A stretch of DNA of 13,328 nt from Blastocatellia bacterium. Its GTDB lineage: Bacteria; Acidobacteriota; Blastocatellia; Pyrinomonadales; Pyrinomonadaceae. Of this stretch, positions 4,910 to 13,328 are shown in pieces. Positions within the stretch are counted from its first letter, which is position 1; every line of letters starts with the position of its first letter. A program made the position numbers and the translations under genes. A model generated the notes under the pieces. The model worked only from the letters and a program-made list of their open reading frames with translations, was not told where the DNA came from and did no database searches. The DNA is taken from NCBI GenBank assembly GCA_003487805.1, contig DNNE01000191.1, positions 6,751-20,078 on the forward strand, read 5' to 3'.

Positions 4910-6520
4910 ATGAACTTAACAGCCCAGCTAACGACCCTTCGAAAACAGACTGAGGGCTTGAGCCGCATCGACCGGGCCAAGCTATGCTGCGATCTGGCGA
5001 AAAAACTCGAAAAGGTTGGAGAACTTGAGGCCGCCGCCGAGGCGCTGGAAGAATTCTGGCCTGCTCAAGACGAAGCGCCCATAGTGGATGGTCTGGACAC
5101 CCCGACAAAGGCGAGTGTCATGCTTCGCGTGGGCGCCTTGATCGGGTTTCTGGGTAGCGCTAACCAGATTCCCGGGAGCCAGGAGCGGGCCAAGGACCTG
5201 ATAACTCAGACCGTCGAGATTTTCGAGGGCCTGGGCGACAAAGTGCGTGCCGCCGAAGCGAGGGGCGACCTGGCCCTGTGCTATTGGCGCGAAGGCGCTT
5301 TTGATGAAGCGCGGATTAATTTGGCAGACGCCCTCGGCCGGCTTGGCGATTCTAACCCCGACTTAAGAGCCGTGCTCCTGATCCGCGCGGGAATTATCGA
5401 AGAGCGCACGCGACGGCTACAGACCGCTATCAACTTCTATGACGAAGCGCAGCCGCTGGTCGATAGAAGTGAAGATCATGTCTTAAAGGGAGCTTTTCAC
5501 TTTGAATACGGGCTCGTGCTTCGCCGGTTGGCGGCTCCGCAGAACCGCGAGGACTATTTGGATCGCGCCCTGATTGAATATGCGGCTTCAAGTTTCCACT
5601 ACGAACAGGCGGGCAATCAACGGGCTCAGGCGCGCGTTGAGAATAACCTGGGGTACTTATATTTCACGATTGGCCGTTACAAGGATGCGCATAATCATCT
5701 GGATCGATCGCGCCATCTGTTCTCAAACGTCAAGGACCTGCGCTTGGTTGGCACGGTTGATGACACGAGAGCTCGCGTCCTGCTTGCGGAGAATCGGCCG
5801 GCAGATGCGGAACGCCTGATCCGGCAAGCCGTCAAAGCGCTGGAGCGCGGTGGCGAGCAATCCCTCCTGGCCGAAGCTTTGATCACCTACGGCGTTGTGC
5901 TGGCCCGTTTGGGCCGGCACGCGCGCTCGCGAGAATTGTTAGAACGGGCGATGGAAGTCGCGGAAGTTGCTGGTGACCTTGAAAGCGCCGGGCGCGCAAA
6001 GATCAGCATCATCGAGGAACTTACCAGTCAAACTTCGGCGGAAGAATTGGCGGCGGAATATCAGGCTGCTGTATTGCTTCTCAGAGATTCTCAGGATCCA
6101 ACAACTGCGAAGCGACTGATTAGCTCAGCACTTCAGGTCGTCGACGCCTTAATGCCTTCCCAGCAGGAGGAACCTCAGGTCGAGCAAGCCTCATGGGATG
6201 GATTCTCGTTTAAGCGTGAAGTGTTAAAGATCGAAAAGCGATTGATCGAGCGCGCGCTGCGCGACGCAGGCGGATCCGTTACTCGAGCCTCGCGCTTGCT
6301 TGGCTTCCGACACCATCAAAGTCTGATTGCTTTGATAAATAGTCGTCACCGCGATTTGCTCGGCACGCGCTCGGCAGTCCGCAAACGCAGACATCACTTA
6401 TTCTCGAAACCGCGCAAGACCCGCAAGATGCCGAAGCCGGGTGATGGATCTTCCGCGGGCGGAGGAGCAGACTCAGAGAGCGACGCGAGTGCGGTGACTA
6501 CGGCCAGCGAAAATAATTGA
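4910..6520 (+). CDS. TPR protein with C-terminal Fis-type HTH (putative regulator)
   Basis: A 536-residue protein with no signal peptide, so probably cytoplasmic. Residues ~15-405 are helical TPR-like repeats. Recognisable units include GDLALCYWREGAFDEA (near 119), NNLGYLYFTIGRYKDA (near 244) and ALITYGVVLARLGRH (near 321). Residues ~431-480 form a Fis/HTH_8-type DNA-binding domain (IEKRLIERALRDAGGSVTRA, then SRLLGF). A basic stretch (RKRRHHLFSKPRKTRKMPK, about 490-508) follows, then a disordered Gly/Ser/acidic tail. TPR solenoids often bind peptides or proteins, so this looks like a ligand- or partner-controlled transcription factor. It lacks an AAA+ sigma54-interaction domain, so it is not a standard NtrC-type activator. 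The start at 4910 follows AAGAAAGG about ten bases upstream. It is divergent from the exported-peptide gene and convergent with the SDR gene, ten bases apart at the 3' ends. Confidence 0.85.
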   Translation: MNLTAQLTTLRKQTEGLSRIDRAKLCCDLAKKLEKVGELEAAAEALEEFWPAQDEAPIVDGLDTPTKASVMLRVGALIGFLGSANQIPGSQERAKDLITQTVEIFEGLGDKVRAAEARGDLALCYWREGAFDEARINLADALGRLGDSNPDLRAVLLIRAGIIEERTRRLQTAINFYDEAQPLVDRSEDHVLKGAFHFEYGLVLRRLAAPQNREDYLDRALIEYAASSFHYEQAGNQRAQARVENNLGYLYFTIGRYKDAHNHLDRSRHLFSNVKDLRLVGTVDDTRARVLLAENRPADAERLIRQAVKALERGGEQSLLAEALITYGVVLARLGRHARSRELLERAMEVAEVAGDLESAGRAKISIIEELTSQTSAEELAAEYQAAVLLLRDSQDPTTAKRLISSALQVVDALMPSQQEEPQVEQASWDGFSFKREVLKIEKRLIERALRDAGGSVTRASRLLGFRHHQSLIALINSRHRDLLGTRSAVRKRRHHLFSKPRKTRKMPKPGDGSSAGGGADSESDASAVTTASENN

Positions 6521-6530
6521 AGTGCTTTAA

Positions 6531-7304
6531 TTAGCGGGCACATGTCAACGCGCGCCCACCGTCGATTTGATAAGTCGCGCCGGTAATCCAACCGGCATTT
6601 TCCGAGGCGAGGTAAAAAACTAATTCAGCAATTTCACCCGGGTCGCCCACTCGACCAAGCGGGTGAGTTGTCTTGGAGTGTTCCAGAAACGCCATATAAT
6701 CCTCTGCACTCATTCCTCCGCGTTTGTGAATCTCAGTTACGACCACTCCCGGGTTCACTGCATTGACGCGAACTCCCTTCGGCGCCAGTTCCAAAGCCGC
6801 GCAACGCGTTAGCTGATCCAATCCCGCTTTAGAAACACAGTAAGCGAGCACGCCGGGAAAGGAACGCAGCCCGGTCACGCTGGAAATGTTAACGACGTTT
6901 CCTTTCGATTTGATCAAGAGCGGAGAGGCTAATTGCATCAGGTGAAACACAGCGCGCAGATTGACGTTCATCATCGCGTCCCATGCGGCCAGCGAAGTAT
7001 TCTCTATCGAGCCCGTTGAAATGTGCCCGGCCGCGTTTACCAAAACGTCCAGGCGACTTGTCTCACCTATGACGTTCTCGAATGCCTTATCAACATCTGC
7101 ATCGTTGGTTACATCGCATCGAATGGTCGAGCATTCACCGCCATCTCGAACAATATCCGCTGCGACTTCATCCAGCGCCGAGGAATCGCGGCCAACAGCA
7201 ATAACCCGGTCAGAGGCTGACGCAAATCGTCTGGCCACCGCGCGACCAATGCCCGAGGTCGCTCCGGTTACCATGACGATACGAGGGTGCGGTTTATCTT
7301 TCAT
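6531..7304 (-). CDS. Short-chain dehydrogenase/reductase (SDR)
   Basis: A classical SDR of 257 residues, predicted to be an NAD(P)-dependent cytoplasmic oxidoreductase. The Rossmann glycine motif TGATSGIG lies at 13-20, NAAG at 90-93, and the catalytic set is Asn114, Ser141/Ser142, Tyr155 and Lys159 (YCVSK). The C-terminus has NPGVV (184-188) and WITGATYQIDGG (239-250), usual in FabG/glucose-dehydrogenase-like members. The HKRGGMSAEDYMAFLEHSK stretch (193-211) resembles a subgroup also common in animals. The substrate cannot be predicted. The start at 7304 is set by AAGGAG (7310-7315, minus strand) five bases before the ATG. A longer in-frame extension to 7778 would overlap the divergent gene and is rejected. 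It seems monocistronic, with no pathway partner nearby. Confidence 0.92.
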   Translation of the reverse strand: MKDKPHPRIVMVTGATSGIGRAVARRFASASDRVIAVGRDSSALDEVAADIVRDGGECSTIRCDVTNDADVDKAFENVIGETSRLDVLVNAAGHISTGSIENTSLAAWDAMMNVNLRAVFHLMQLASPLLIKSKGNVVNISSVTGLRSFPGVLAYCVSKAGLDQLTRCAALELAPKGVRVNAVNPGVVVTEIHKRGGMSAEDYMAFLEHSKTTHPLGRVGDPGEIAELVFYLASENAGWITGATYQIDGGRALTCAR

Positions 7305-7368
7305 CGTTGCTCCTTGTTGGCGTGCTTGAGAAAGGCCCGGACTGTGCAAGTGAACTAGCGGTTTTATA

Positions 7369-7399
7369 TTGACATAGGCCCGCAGAGATTGACTATACT
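7369..7399 (+). promoter_or_regulatory. Candidate sigma70-type promoter of the 7549-10045 cluster
   Basis: TTGACA (7369-7374) is a perfect -35 hexamer and TATACT (7394-7399) a five-of-six -10 hexamer, with a 19-bp spacer that is longer than the ideal 17. Transcription would start near 7406, giving a leader of about 140 nt before the first gene. The element lies in the divergent gap shared with the SDR gene. Confidence 0.45.
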
Positions 7400-7548
7400 C
7401 TGGGGCGGATTCATAAGTTGATGTTGCATCTTGCGCGCCGGCTTTAAGCAGCTTCCTCTGACTAAGAAAGAAAGTCGATTCATTTTCGCAGTCGATAGCT
7501 CGTCCCCGATAAAATCTTTGCGATTGACTGTTCGCCCGAAAGAATAGG

Positions 7549-8466
7549 TTGGCACGCTCTCCATCTACTTCAGGGTACATGACGGCTGCCGCGGCGGTGG
7601 CAGCATCTTTGTTCTTTGTTTTGTGGTGGATGTTGCAGGCAGAAGAGTCACCCTGGGTGCCGGCGGGTTTGGCTGCCAGCGTCGTCATGCTCGTCGCAGC
7701 CTTCGCCCGGCTGTTAGTCGCCCGACGGGCCGTTCGCAATCGCGATCGCCAGGCGATGCACAATTCGTATCGACACACTGCACCTTATCGAACGGCCTTT
7801 ACGCAAGTTATGCATTCAACCAGCCGTCATGCGGCAGCGTTACGAGCCTTGCAAAGACAATCAGCCGCTGCCGATACGAGGGATGCCGCCGAAACTCATC
7901 ATGAGTTGTATGAGTTGTGCAACGAGTATCTAACTGGGGCGGAAACAGCTTTGCATTCACCGGCCCTACAGGCGGACAGCCGCGTTGCTTTGCGCGCCGG
8001 ACAGGAGCGCGTGCGCGAAATGCAGAAGCATCATTTGCTGACTTGGGCGCGGAATTCAGCGCGATCGCTTACGCATGAAGCTCAACAACGATCCCGGCTC
8101 TACGAAAAAGTGGAGAATGCGAATCGGGCGCTGGATTGCATTGATCAGGCTTTGAAAGTTTATCCCGACGATGACGAGCTGAAGATTTCAGCCCGAGCTG
8201 TGCGCGAGTTCATCACCTCAAGCAGAGTGGCGCATTGGGTCGAGTTGGCGGAACGCGCCGCATTCAAAGGTCATTTTCAGCGGGCAATCGATTGTTATCG
8301 CGATGCGCTCTATTACCTGAGTCGCGATAAGGCCGACGCCGACGGCGAAGCGGCAGCCGAACGAATCATGAGAGAAATCGATTTGCTGAGGGCGCGACAA
8401 ACCACAGATCGGACGATAGACTCGCAACGTCGCTCAGCGAGTGCCAACCTTTACCCAAAGTCTTAA
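7549..8466 (+). CDS. Two-TM membrane protein with TPR-like cytoplasmic domain
   Basis: A protein of up to 305 residues. Two hydrophobic helices (about 13-30 and 37-57) form a hairpin in the membrane. A basic stretch follows (RRAVRNRDRQ, 59-68), so the rest is probably cytoplasmic. Most of the remainder is helical. Residues ~186-260 resemble two TPR-like units, ENANRALDCIDQALKVYPDD and ERAAFKGHFQRAIDCYRDAL. The start is uncertain: the TTG at 7549 gives the longest frame after an in-frame stop at 7525, while the ATG at 7579 (residue 11) has CAGGG upstream and keeps both helices. No known family is recognised. It leads a same-strand cluster with a zinc ribbon and a Wza-like export protein, so an envelope or scaffold role is possible, but that rests on context only. 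Confidence 0.72.
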   Translation: MARSPSTSGYMTAAAAVAASLFFVLWWMLQAEESPWVPAGLAASVVMLVAAFARLLVARRAVRNRDRQAMHNSYRHTAPYRTAFTQVMHSTSRHAAALRALQRQSAAADTRDAAETHHELYELCNEYLTGAETALHSPALQADSRVALRAGQERVREMQKHHLLTWARNSARSLTHEAQQRSRLYEKVENANRALDCIDQALKVYPDDDELKISARAVREFITSSRVAHWVELAERAAFKGHFQRAIDCYRDALYYLSRDKADADGEAAAERIMREIDLLRARQTTDRTIDSQRRSASANLYPKS

Positions 8467-8493
8467 TGAAGATTTACAGTCGACGGAGACGAC

Positions 8494-8676
8494 ATGCTGA
8501 GACCGAGATGTCCAAGATGCGGCAGTAAAAGAATTCGCCGTGGTTACGAGCGAAGGGCCTGGTACCAGCGATTATTTGGCATCTATAACCTTTTGTGCGA
8601 TCATTGCAACTGGTTATTCAAAGCATTCAGTCCGCTGTTTACTCTCTGGGAAGGCCAACGAACCCACAGTAAATAA
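8494..8676 (+). CDS. 60-aa zinc-ribbon protein
   Basis: A very small basic protein with two CxxC knuckles: CPRC at residues 6-9 (CPRCGSKRIRRGY) and CDHC at 35-38 (LLCDHCN). This spacing is typical of a zinc ribbon. The middle, WYQRLFGIYNLL (23-34), is hydrophobic and aromatic, as is FKAFSPLFTLW near the C-terminus, which may contact a membrane or a partner. GGAG in CGGAGACGAC, about six bases before the ATG, supports translation. It starts 27 bases after the upstream stop and ends 52 bases before the export-protein start, so it is probably co-transcribed with both. Zinc binding is inferred from the cysteines; a nucleic-acid or protein partner is unknown. Confidence 0.72.
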   Translation: MLRPRCPRCGSKRIRRGYERRAWYQRLFGIYNLLCDHCNWLFKAFSPLFTLWEGQRTHSK

Positions 8677-8728
8677 ATCTTGTTTTCGTTGAGTTTGCTT
8701 TCCATTTGATTTGCGTTAGACAAAAGCC

Positions 8729-9754
8729 ATGAGCATTAAAAGCTTGATTTTCGCCGCGATCCTCGTAAGTTTCGCGCTCGCTTTGTCCGCCATCGCCCAG
8801 CAGCAGTCCCAGAGTCCGGTCGTGGTTCTGGGCTCGTCCGGGACTTCGGTCGATAGTCAGGGCATTCGGAACTATTTGCTTGGCCCGGGCGATGTGCTGG
8901 ACGTGCGCGTCTTTGGCCAACCTGATCTCAGCTCGCAAGTAGAAATCGATGCCGCTGGCAACGTCTCTTCGCTGCCATTCTTAGAGACGCCGATTCGTGC
9001 CCAGTGCCGTAGCGACAGAGACGTGCAGAAGGACATCGCCACGGCCTATGCCAAGTATATTAAGAACCCGCAAGTAAGCGTGCGCGTCGCGGAGCGAAAA
9101 AGCCGTCAGCCGGCGAGCATTTCAGGCGCGGTGAGAAATCCGATGCAGGTGACGATGATGCGTCAGGTTCGTTTGGATGAGTTGATTACCAAGGCGGGCG
9201 GATGGACCGATCGCGCCAGCGGCACTATTGAGATCATGCATACGGAACCACCGATGTGCGCTGAGCCCGGTGTTTTCCAAAATGCGACCCTGTCTGAAAA
9301 GGGAAATTTCGGTATTGCGGTCTTTAAAATCAACGATCTCAAGATGGGCAAGGAAGAAGCCGATCCGTACATTTGGCCGGGCGACATAGTTAGAGTCACC
9401 GAGGGCGAGCCCGTTTATGTTACTGGCTTCGTTATGAATCCCCGCGAACTTGTACTCAGAGATCAGTTAACGCTCGGACGCGCAATTGCGATGGCCGGCG
9501 GGCCTCAACGTCTTGCTAAGACGAGTGAGGTGCATATCTATCGCCAAAAAGAAGGTCAGGCCGGTCAGGACGACTTGAAGTTTAATTTAGACTCAATCAA
9601 AAAAGCTAAAGCACCTGACCCGGTGCTGAAACCGTTTGACATTGTGGACGTCGGCGAATCGGGCCTAATCAGCGGCAAAGGTATGGGCAATTTGTTGAAG
9701 GGTATTGTCACGGGTTCGGGCGGTTCGATATTGCAGCGAGCGGTCATTTATTAA
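8729..9754 (+). CDS. Wza-like polysaccharide export protein (Poly_export + SLBB)
   Basis: A 341-residue exported protein. A signal peptide occupies residues 1-24 (SLIFAAILVSFALALSAIA, cut near AIA-QQ), and there is no lipobox Cys, unlike E. coli Wza. The Poly_export domain is at ~49-121 (YLLGPGDVLDVRVFGQPDL, ending near QVSVRV). A first SLBB domain covers ~127-225 (SISGAVRNPMQV, AGGW) and a second ~229-308 (VYVTGFVMNPRELVL, AGGPQ). Such proteins form the periplasmic or outer-membrane part of capsule/exopolysaccharide export. Cys93 and Cys177 are the only cysteines and might pair. No Wzc kinase, Wzx, Wzy or glycosyltransferase gene is seen, so this is an orphan exporter or a fragment of a larger locus. 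The ATG at 8729 has only a weak ribosome-binding site (GACAAAAGCC). Confidence 0.9.
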   Translation: MSIKSLIFAAILVSFALALSAIAQQQSQSPVVVLGSSGTSVDSQGIRNYLLGPGDVLDVRVFGQPDLSSQVEIDAAGNVSSLPFLETPIRAQCRSDRDVQKDIATAYAKYIKNPQVSVRVAERKSRQPASISGAVRNPMQVTMMRQVRLDELITKAGGWTDRASGTIEIMHTEPPMCAEPGVFQNATLSEKGNFGIAVFKINDLKMGKEEADPYIWPGDIVRVTEGEPVYVTGFVMNPRELVLRDQLTLGRAIAMAGGPQRLAKTSEVHIYRQKEGQAGQDDLKFNLDSIKKAKAPDPVLKPFDIVDVGESGLISGKGMGNLLKGIVTGSGGSILQRAVIY

Positions 9755-9793
9755 TTCGTGTTTCCGATTTATCGCGTAACCAAAAAACATTTC

Positions 9794-10045
9794 ATGAGCC
9801 AAAGAATACGAACTAAAACAAAAAAGAAACGCGGCTTTACCTACCTCTGGATCTTTGGTCTGGCGCTGCTGGTTTTTCTCCTGATCTATTTCGAACAAAC
9901 CGCGCTGCTTTATGTCTTCTCGACACTCGGAGTGACCGTGCTGCTGGTAATCGTAGCCGGCGCCGACCTGGGTCGCAGTGAGTTGTCTTCCATCGGCGGC
10001 GATCAGGTTTCAGGTATGCCCGCTCCCGCGAAATCAATAAAGTAA
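9794..10045 (+). CDS. Small two-TM membrane protein
   Basis: An 83-residue protein. It starts with a basic segment (SQRIRTKTKKKRG), has two hydrophobic helices (residues ~15-31, FTYLWIFGLALLVFLLIYF, and ~36-56, LLYVFSTLGVTVLLVIVAGA), and ends in a short Gly/Ser/Pro tail. By the positive-inside rule both ends would be cytoplasmic. The ATG at 9794 is preferred. A GTG at 9758, only three bases after the export-gene stop, would add 12 residues and could allow translational coupling; neither start has a clear Shine-Dalgarno. It sits directly behind the Wza-like gene and might be an accessory membrane protein of that system. No family is recognised. Confidence 0.62.
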   Translation: MSQRIRTKTKKKRGFTYLWIFGLALLVFLLIYFEQTALLYVFSTLGVTVLLVIVAGADLGRSELSSIGGDQVSGMPAPAKSIK

Positions 10046-10072
10046 AATCACCTTAATGGCTTGCGGCGATTG

Positions 10073-10093
10073 AGACGGCATTGTGCCGTCTTT
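10073..10093 (+). terminator. Hairpin, possible terminator of the 7549-10045 cluster
   Basis: AGACGGCA (10073-10080) and TGCCGTCT (10084-10091) form a perfect 8-bp stem around a TTG loop, 28 bases after the preceding stop codon. It is followed only by TTCG, so the U-tract is very short. Termination is plausible but not certain. Confidence 0.45.
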
Positions 10094-10176
10094 CGAGTTG
10101 CGGATTTTCCCGCCTCTCGACTAGAGTATCTCCGCCGACACTGTAGTCCAAGATTTTTTCCGGAGGCTAAATCCAA

Positions 10177-12357
<2,181 letters not shown>

Positions 12358-12359
12358 GG

Positions 12360-12392
12360 GTCCGGCCACGCCCATTCGTGCGCCCCCCGGAC
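12360..12392. terminator. Possible bidirectional terminator between convergent genes
   Basis: GTCCGG (12360-12365) and CCGGAC (12387-12392) form a 6-bp stem around a GC-rich 21-base loop in the 35-bp gap between the two converging stop codons. There is no T-run on either strand, so this is a weak call. Confidence 0.25.
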
Positions 12393-12884
12393 TCATCGAT
12401 CGCGGTACATTCTTCCGGGATGCCGGTTCCCGTTGCTGTCCACGAAGCCCCCTTTTATCTCGTTACCGTCAGCGGATACTGTCCCCCAGCCGTTGCCTGT
12501 GAAGCCGTAGTTTGTGGCAAAGGTGCTGGTGAGCTCGCGGCCAGTTAGGGTTATTCTTCCCTCAGATCGAAAGTCACGCAGGCTGGCGGTAAATCTGTAG
12601 TGCGGGCCCTCCTGCCATATCTCGTACACTGTTCCGTCGTCATCGCGCCACGTTCCCGAAATGTTCAGAGTTTCAGACGACTGGTTTGGTTTCGCTGCGG
12701 TCTCTGACGTTGAAATGGCGTTAGCCGGACTTGCGTTTCCCGCAGGTGATTTAGCACCGCCCAGAAATCCGGCCTGATAAAGAGCCAAAAGTAAGCCTGC
12801 TACAGCGGTGATGATTGCCGCAAAGGCTGTTAGTATTCCAGGTACTGTTTGCCAGAAACCTGTAGTCTTGGTGTTGTCGGCCAT
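12393..12884 (-). CDS. Membrane-anchored protein with small beta-rich C-terminal domain
   Basis: A 163-residue protein. A polar N-terminus (MADNTKTTGFWQT) precedes one long hydrophobic segment (~14-43, PGILTAFAAIITAVAGLLLA). A Ser/Ala/Asn-rich linker (44-74) leads to a compact domain (75-163) with motifs ISGTWRDDDGTVYEIWQEG and TGNGWGTVSADGNEIKGGF. The repeated Trp/Gly/beta pattern recalls small extracytoplasmic beta-barrel or lipocalin-like domains, but I cannot assign a family. The segment may be an uncleaved anchor with the domain outside. The start is well fixed by GGAGG (12893-12897, minus strand) eight bases before the ATG at 12884. It converges on the prolyl oligopeptidase gene. Function is unknown. 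Confidence 0.82.
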   Translation of the reverse strand: MADNTKTTGFWQTVPGILTAFAAIITAVAGLLLALYQAGFLGGAKSPAGNASPANAISTSETAAKPNQSSETLNISGTWRDDDGTVYEIWQEGPHYRFTASLRDFRSEGRITLTGRELTSTFATNYGFTGNGWGTVSADGNEIKGGFVDSNGNRHPGRMYRDR

Positions 12885-13164
12885 TGAGGAATCCTCCGGT
12901 CTTAGGGATCAAACCCAGACGGACGTTTCAAACTTAGCGCACAAGAACCACCCCGATGGGAACGTAATAGGCGCCGGTTCTGAAGAATTGGAGTCTGCGA
13001 GGCCGAGAAGACGGTAGTACATGAGTTCACAGCCGTCAAGGGTTTCAGTAACGGATGTACGATCTCGCGAGAGCGTCGGTGAAGAAAACTGCGTTTGGCG
13101 TGTTCGATCTTGCCCTGTTGCCAGGCGCGCGAATTATTCCGCGCAACTACGGCGAAGGGCCGGG
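12885..13164. other. Intergenic spacer without a supported gene
   Basis: This 280-bp stretch separates two minus-strand genes. The short plus-strand frame from 13055 has no ribosome-binding site and overlaps the end of the partial gene. A 5-bp stem, GCGCG...CGCGC, is seen near 13124-13143, too short to call a terminator. No clear promoter was found. Confidence 0.55.
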
Positions 13165-13328
13165 TTATTTTTCAGTGAACCGTAAAGACAGACAACTCAA
13201 CCCACCATCCATCTTTCGAAACTCTGACATATCAAGCGCGATCGTTTGATAACCCAGGTCTCTTAGTTTTCGTTCCCAAGATGGATAACCGGCGGTCACC
13301 AGAACTCGGTCGTTAACCCTGACGCAAT
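13165..13328 (-). CDS. C-terminal fragment of dimethylargininase/amidinotransferase-fold enzyme
   Basis: The last 53 codons of a minus-strand gene enter from the right edge and end at TAA (13165-13167). The visible sequence has NDRVLVTAGYPSWERKLRDL, then a strand-like YQTIALDMSEFRKMDGG, then the C-terminal LSCLSLRF. The ending MSEFRKMDGGLSCLSLRF is typical of N-dimethylarginine dimethylaminohydrolase (DDAH)-like proteins. The Cys of SCLSLRF is the expected catalytic nucleophile in this guanidino-modifying fold. These enzymes hydrolyse methylated arginines to citrulline and amines, but relatives act on arginine or other guanidines, so the substrate is not certain. The start, the N-terminal two thirds and the other catalytic residues lie outside the window. 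Confidence 0.85.
   Translation of the reverse strand, partial: CVRVNDRVLVTAGYPSWERKLRDLGYQTIALDMSEFRKMDGGLSCLSLRFTEK

Noticed and set aside
4749..5108. N-terminal extension of the exported-peptide frame
   Set aside because: It would overlap the divergent TPR gene and bury the signal peptide internally; AAGGAG is correctly placed before the ATG at 4748.
7418..7446. Possible 8-codon leader peptide (MLHLARRL) upstream of the membrane-protein gene
   Set aside because: No Shine-Dalgarno and no attenuator-like hairpin pair; a frame this short is expected by chance.
7305..7778. 158-codon N-terminal extension of the SDR frame
   Set aside because: The Rossmann motif begins normally 12 residues after the ATG at 7304, which has a good Shine-Dalgarno; the extension is low-complexity and overlaps the divergent gene.
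13055..13249. 64-codon plus-strand frame near the right edge
   Set aside because: No ribosome-binding site, and it overlaps antisense the convincing DDAH-like C-terminus.

Overview
The window looks like chromosomal DNA from an Acidobacteriota-type bacterium, possibly Blastocatellia/Pyrinomonadales. This placement is an inference from moderate GC, densely packed genes on both strands, a secreted S9 prolyl oligopeptidase, a SLBB-type export protein, a TPR/Fis-type regulator and several small membrane proteins. No rRNA, tRNA, CRISPR array, transposase, integrase or phage gene was recognised.

Left part (1-2861): a minus-strand gene that runs off the left edge encodes a protein with a diadenylate-cyclase-like (DisA_N/DACNV-type) domain. 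It has no stop codon inside the window. A 345-bp divergent spacer holds a degenerate inverted repeat built from CACGAAG-like units, and two small palindromes just in front of a 7Fe ferredoxin gene (fdxA). The ferredoxin gene ends at a strong intrinsic terminator. A small membrane-anchored protein follows, and converges on a metallo-beta-lactamase-fold protein resembling class II cyclic-nucleotide phosphodiesterases.

Centre (2949-7304): a PrsW-family intramembrane protease; a short spacer; a tiny exported peptide gene with a duplicated SETNSPPCS motif; and, divergent from it across 161 bp, a large TPR protein with a C-terminal Fis-type helix-turn-helix. An SDR oxidoreductase converges on the TPR gene. 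The trio of exported peptide, TPR-HTH regulator and intramembrane protease has the same logical parts as peptide-pheromone (RRNPP-type) systems. It is the best candidate here for an undescribed system, but this is a hypothesis from gene context only.

Right part (7369-13328): a plus-strand cluster begins behind a promoter-like sequence. It encodes a two-TM TPR-like protein, a 60-aa zinc ribbon, a Wza-like polysaccharide export protein with SLBB domains and a small two-TM protein, and may end at a hairpin. Then come a secreted prolyl oligopeptidase with a complete Ser-Asp-His triad, a convergent small membrane-anchored beta-domain protein, and at the right edge the C-terminal fragment of a dimethylargininase/amidinotransferase-fold enzyme.
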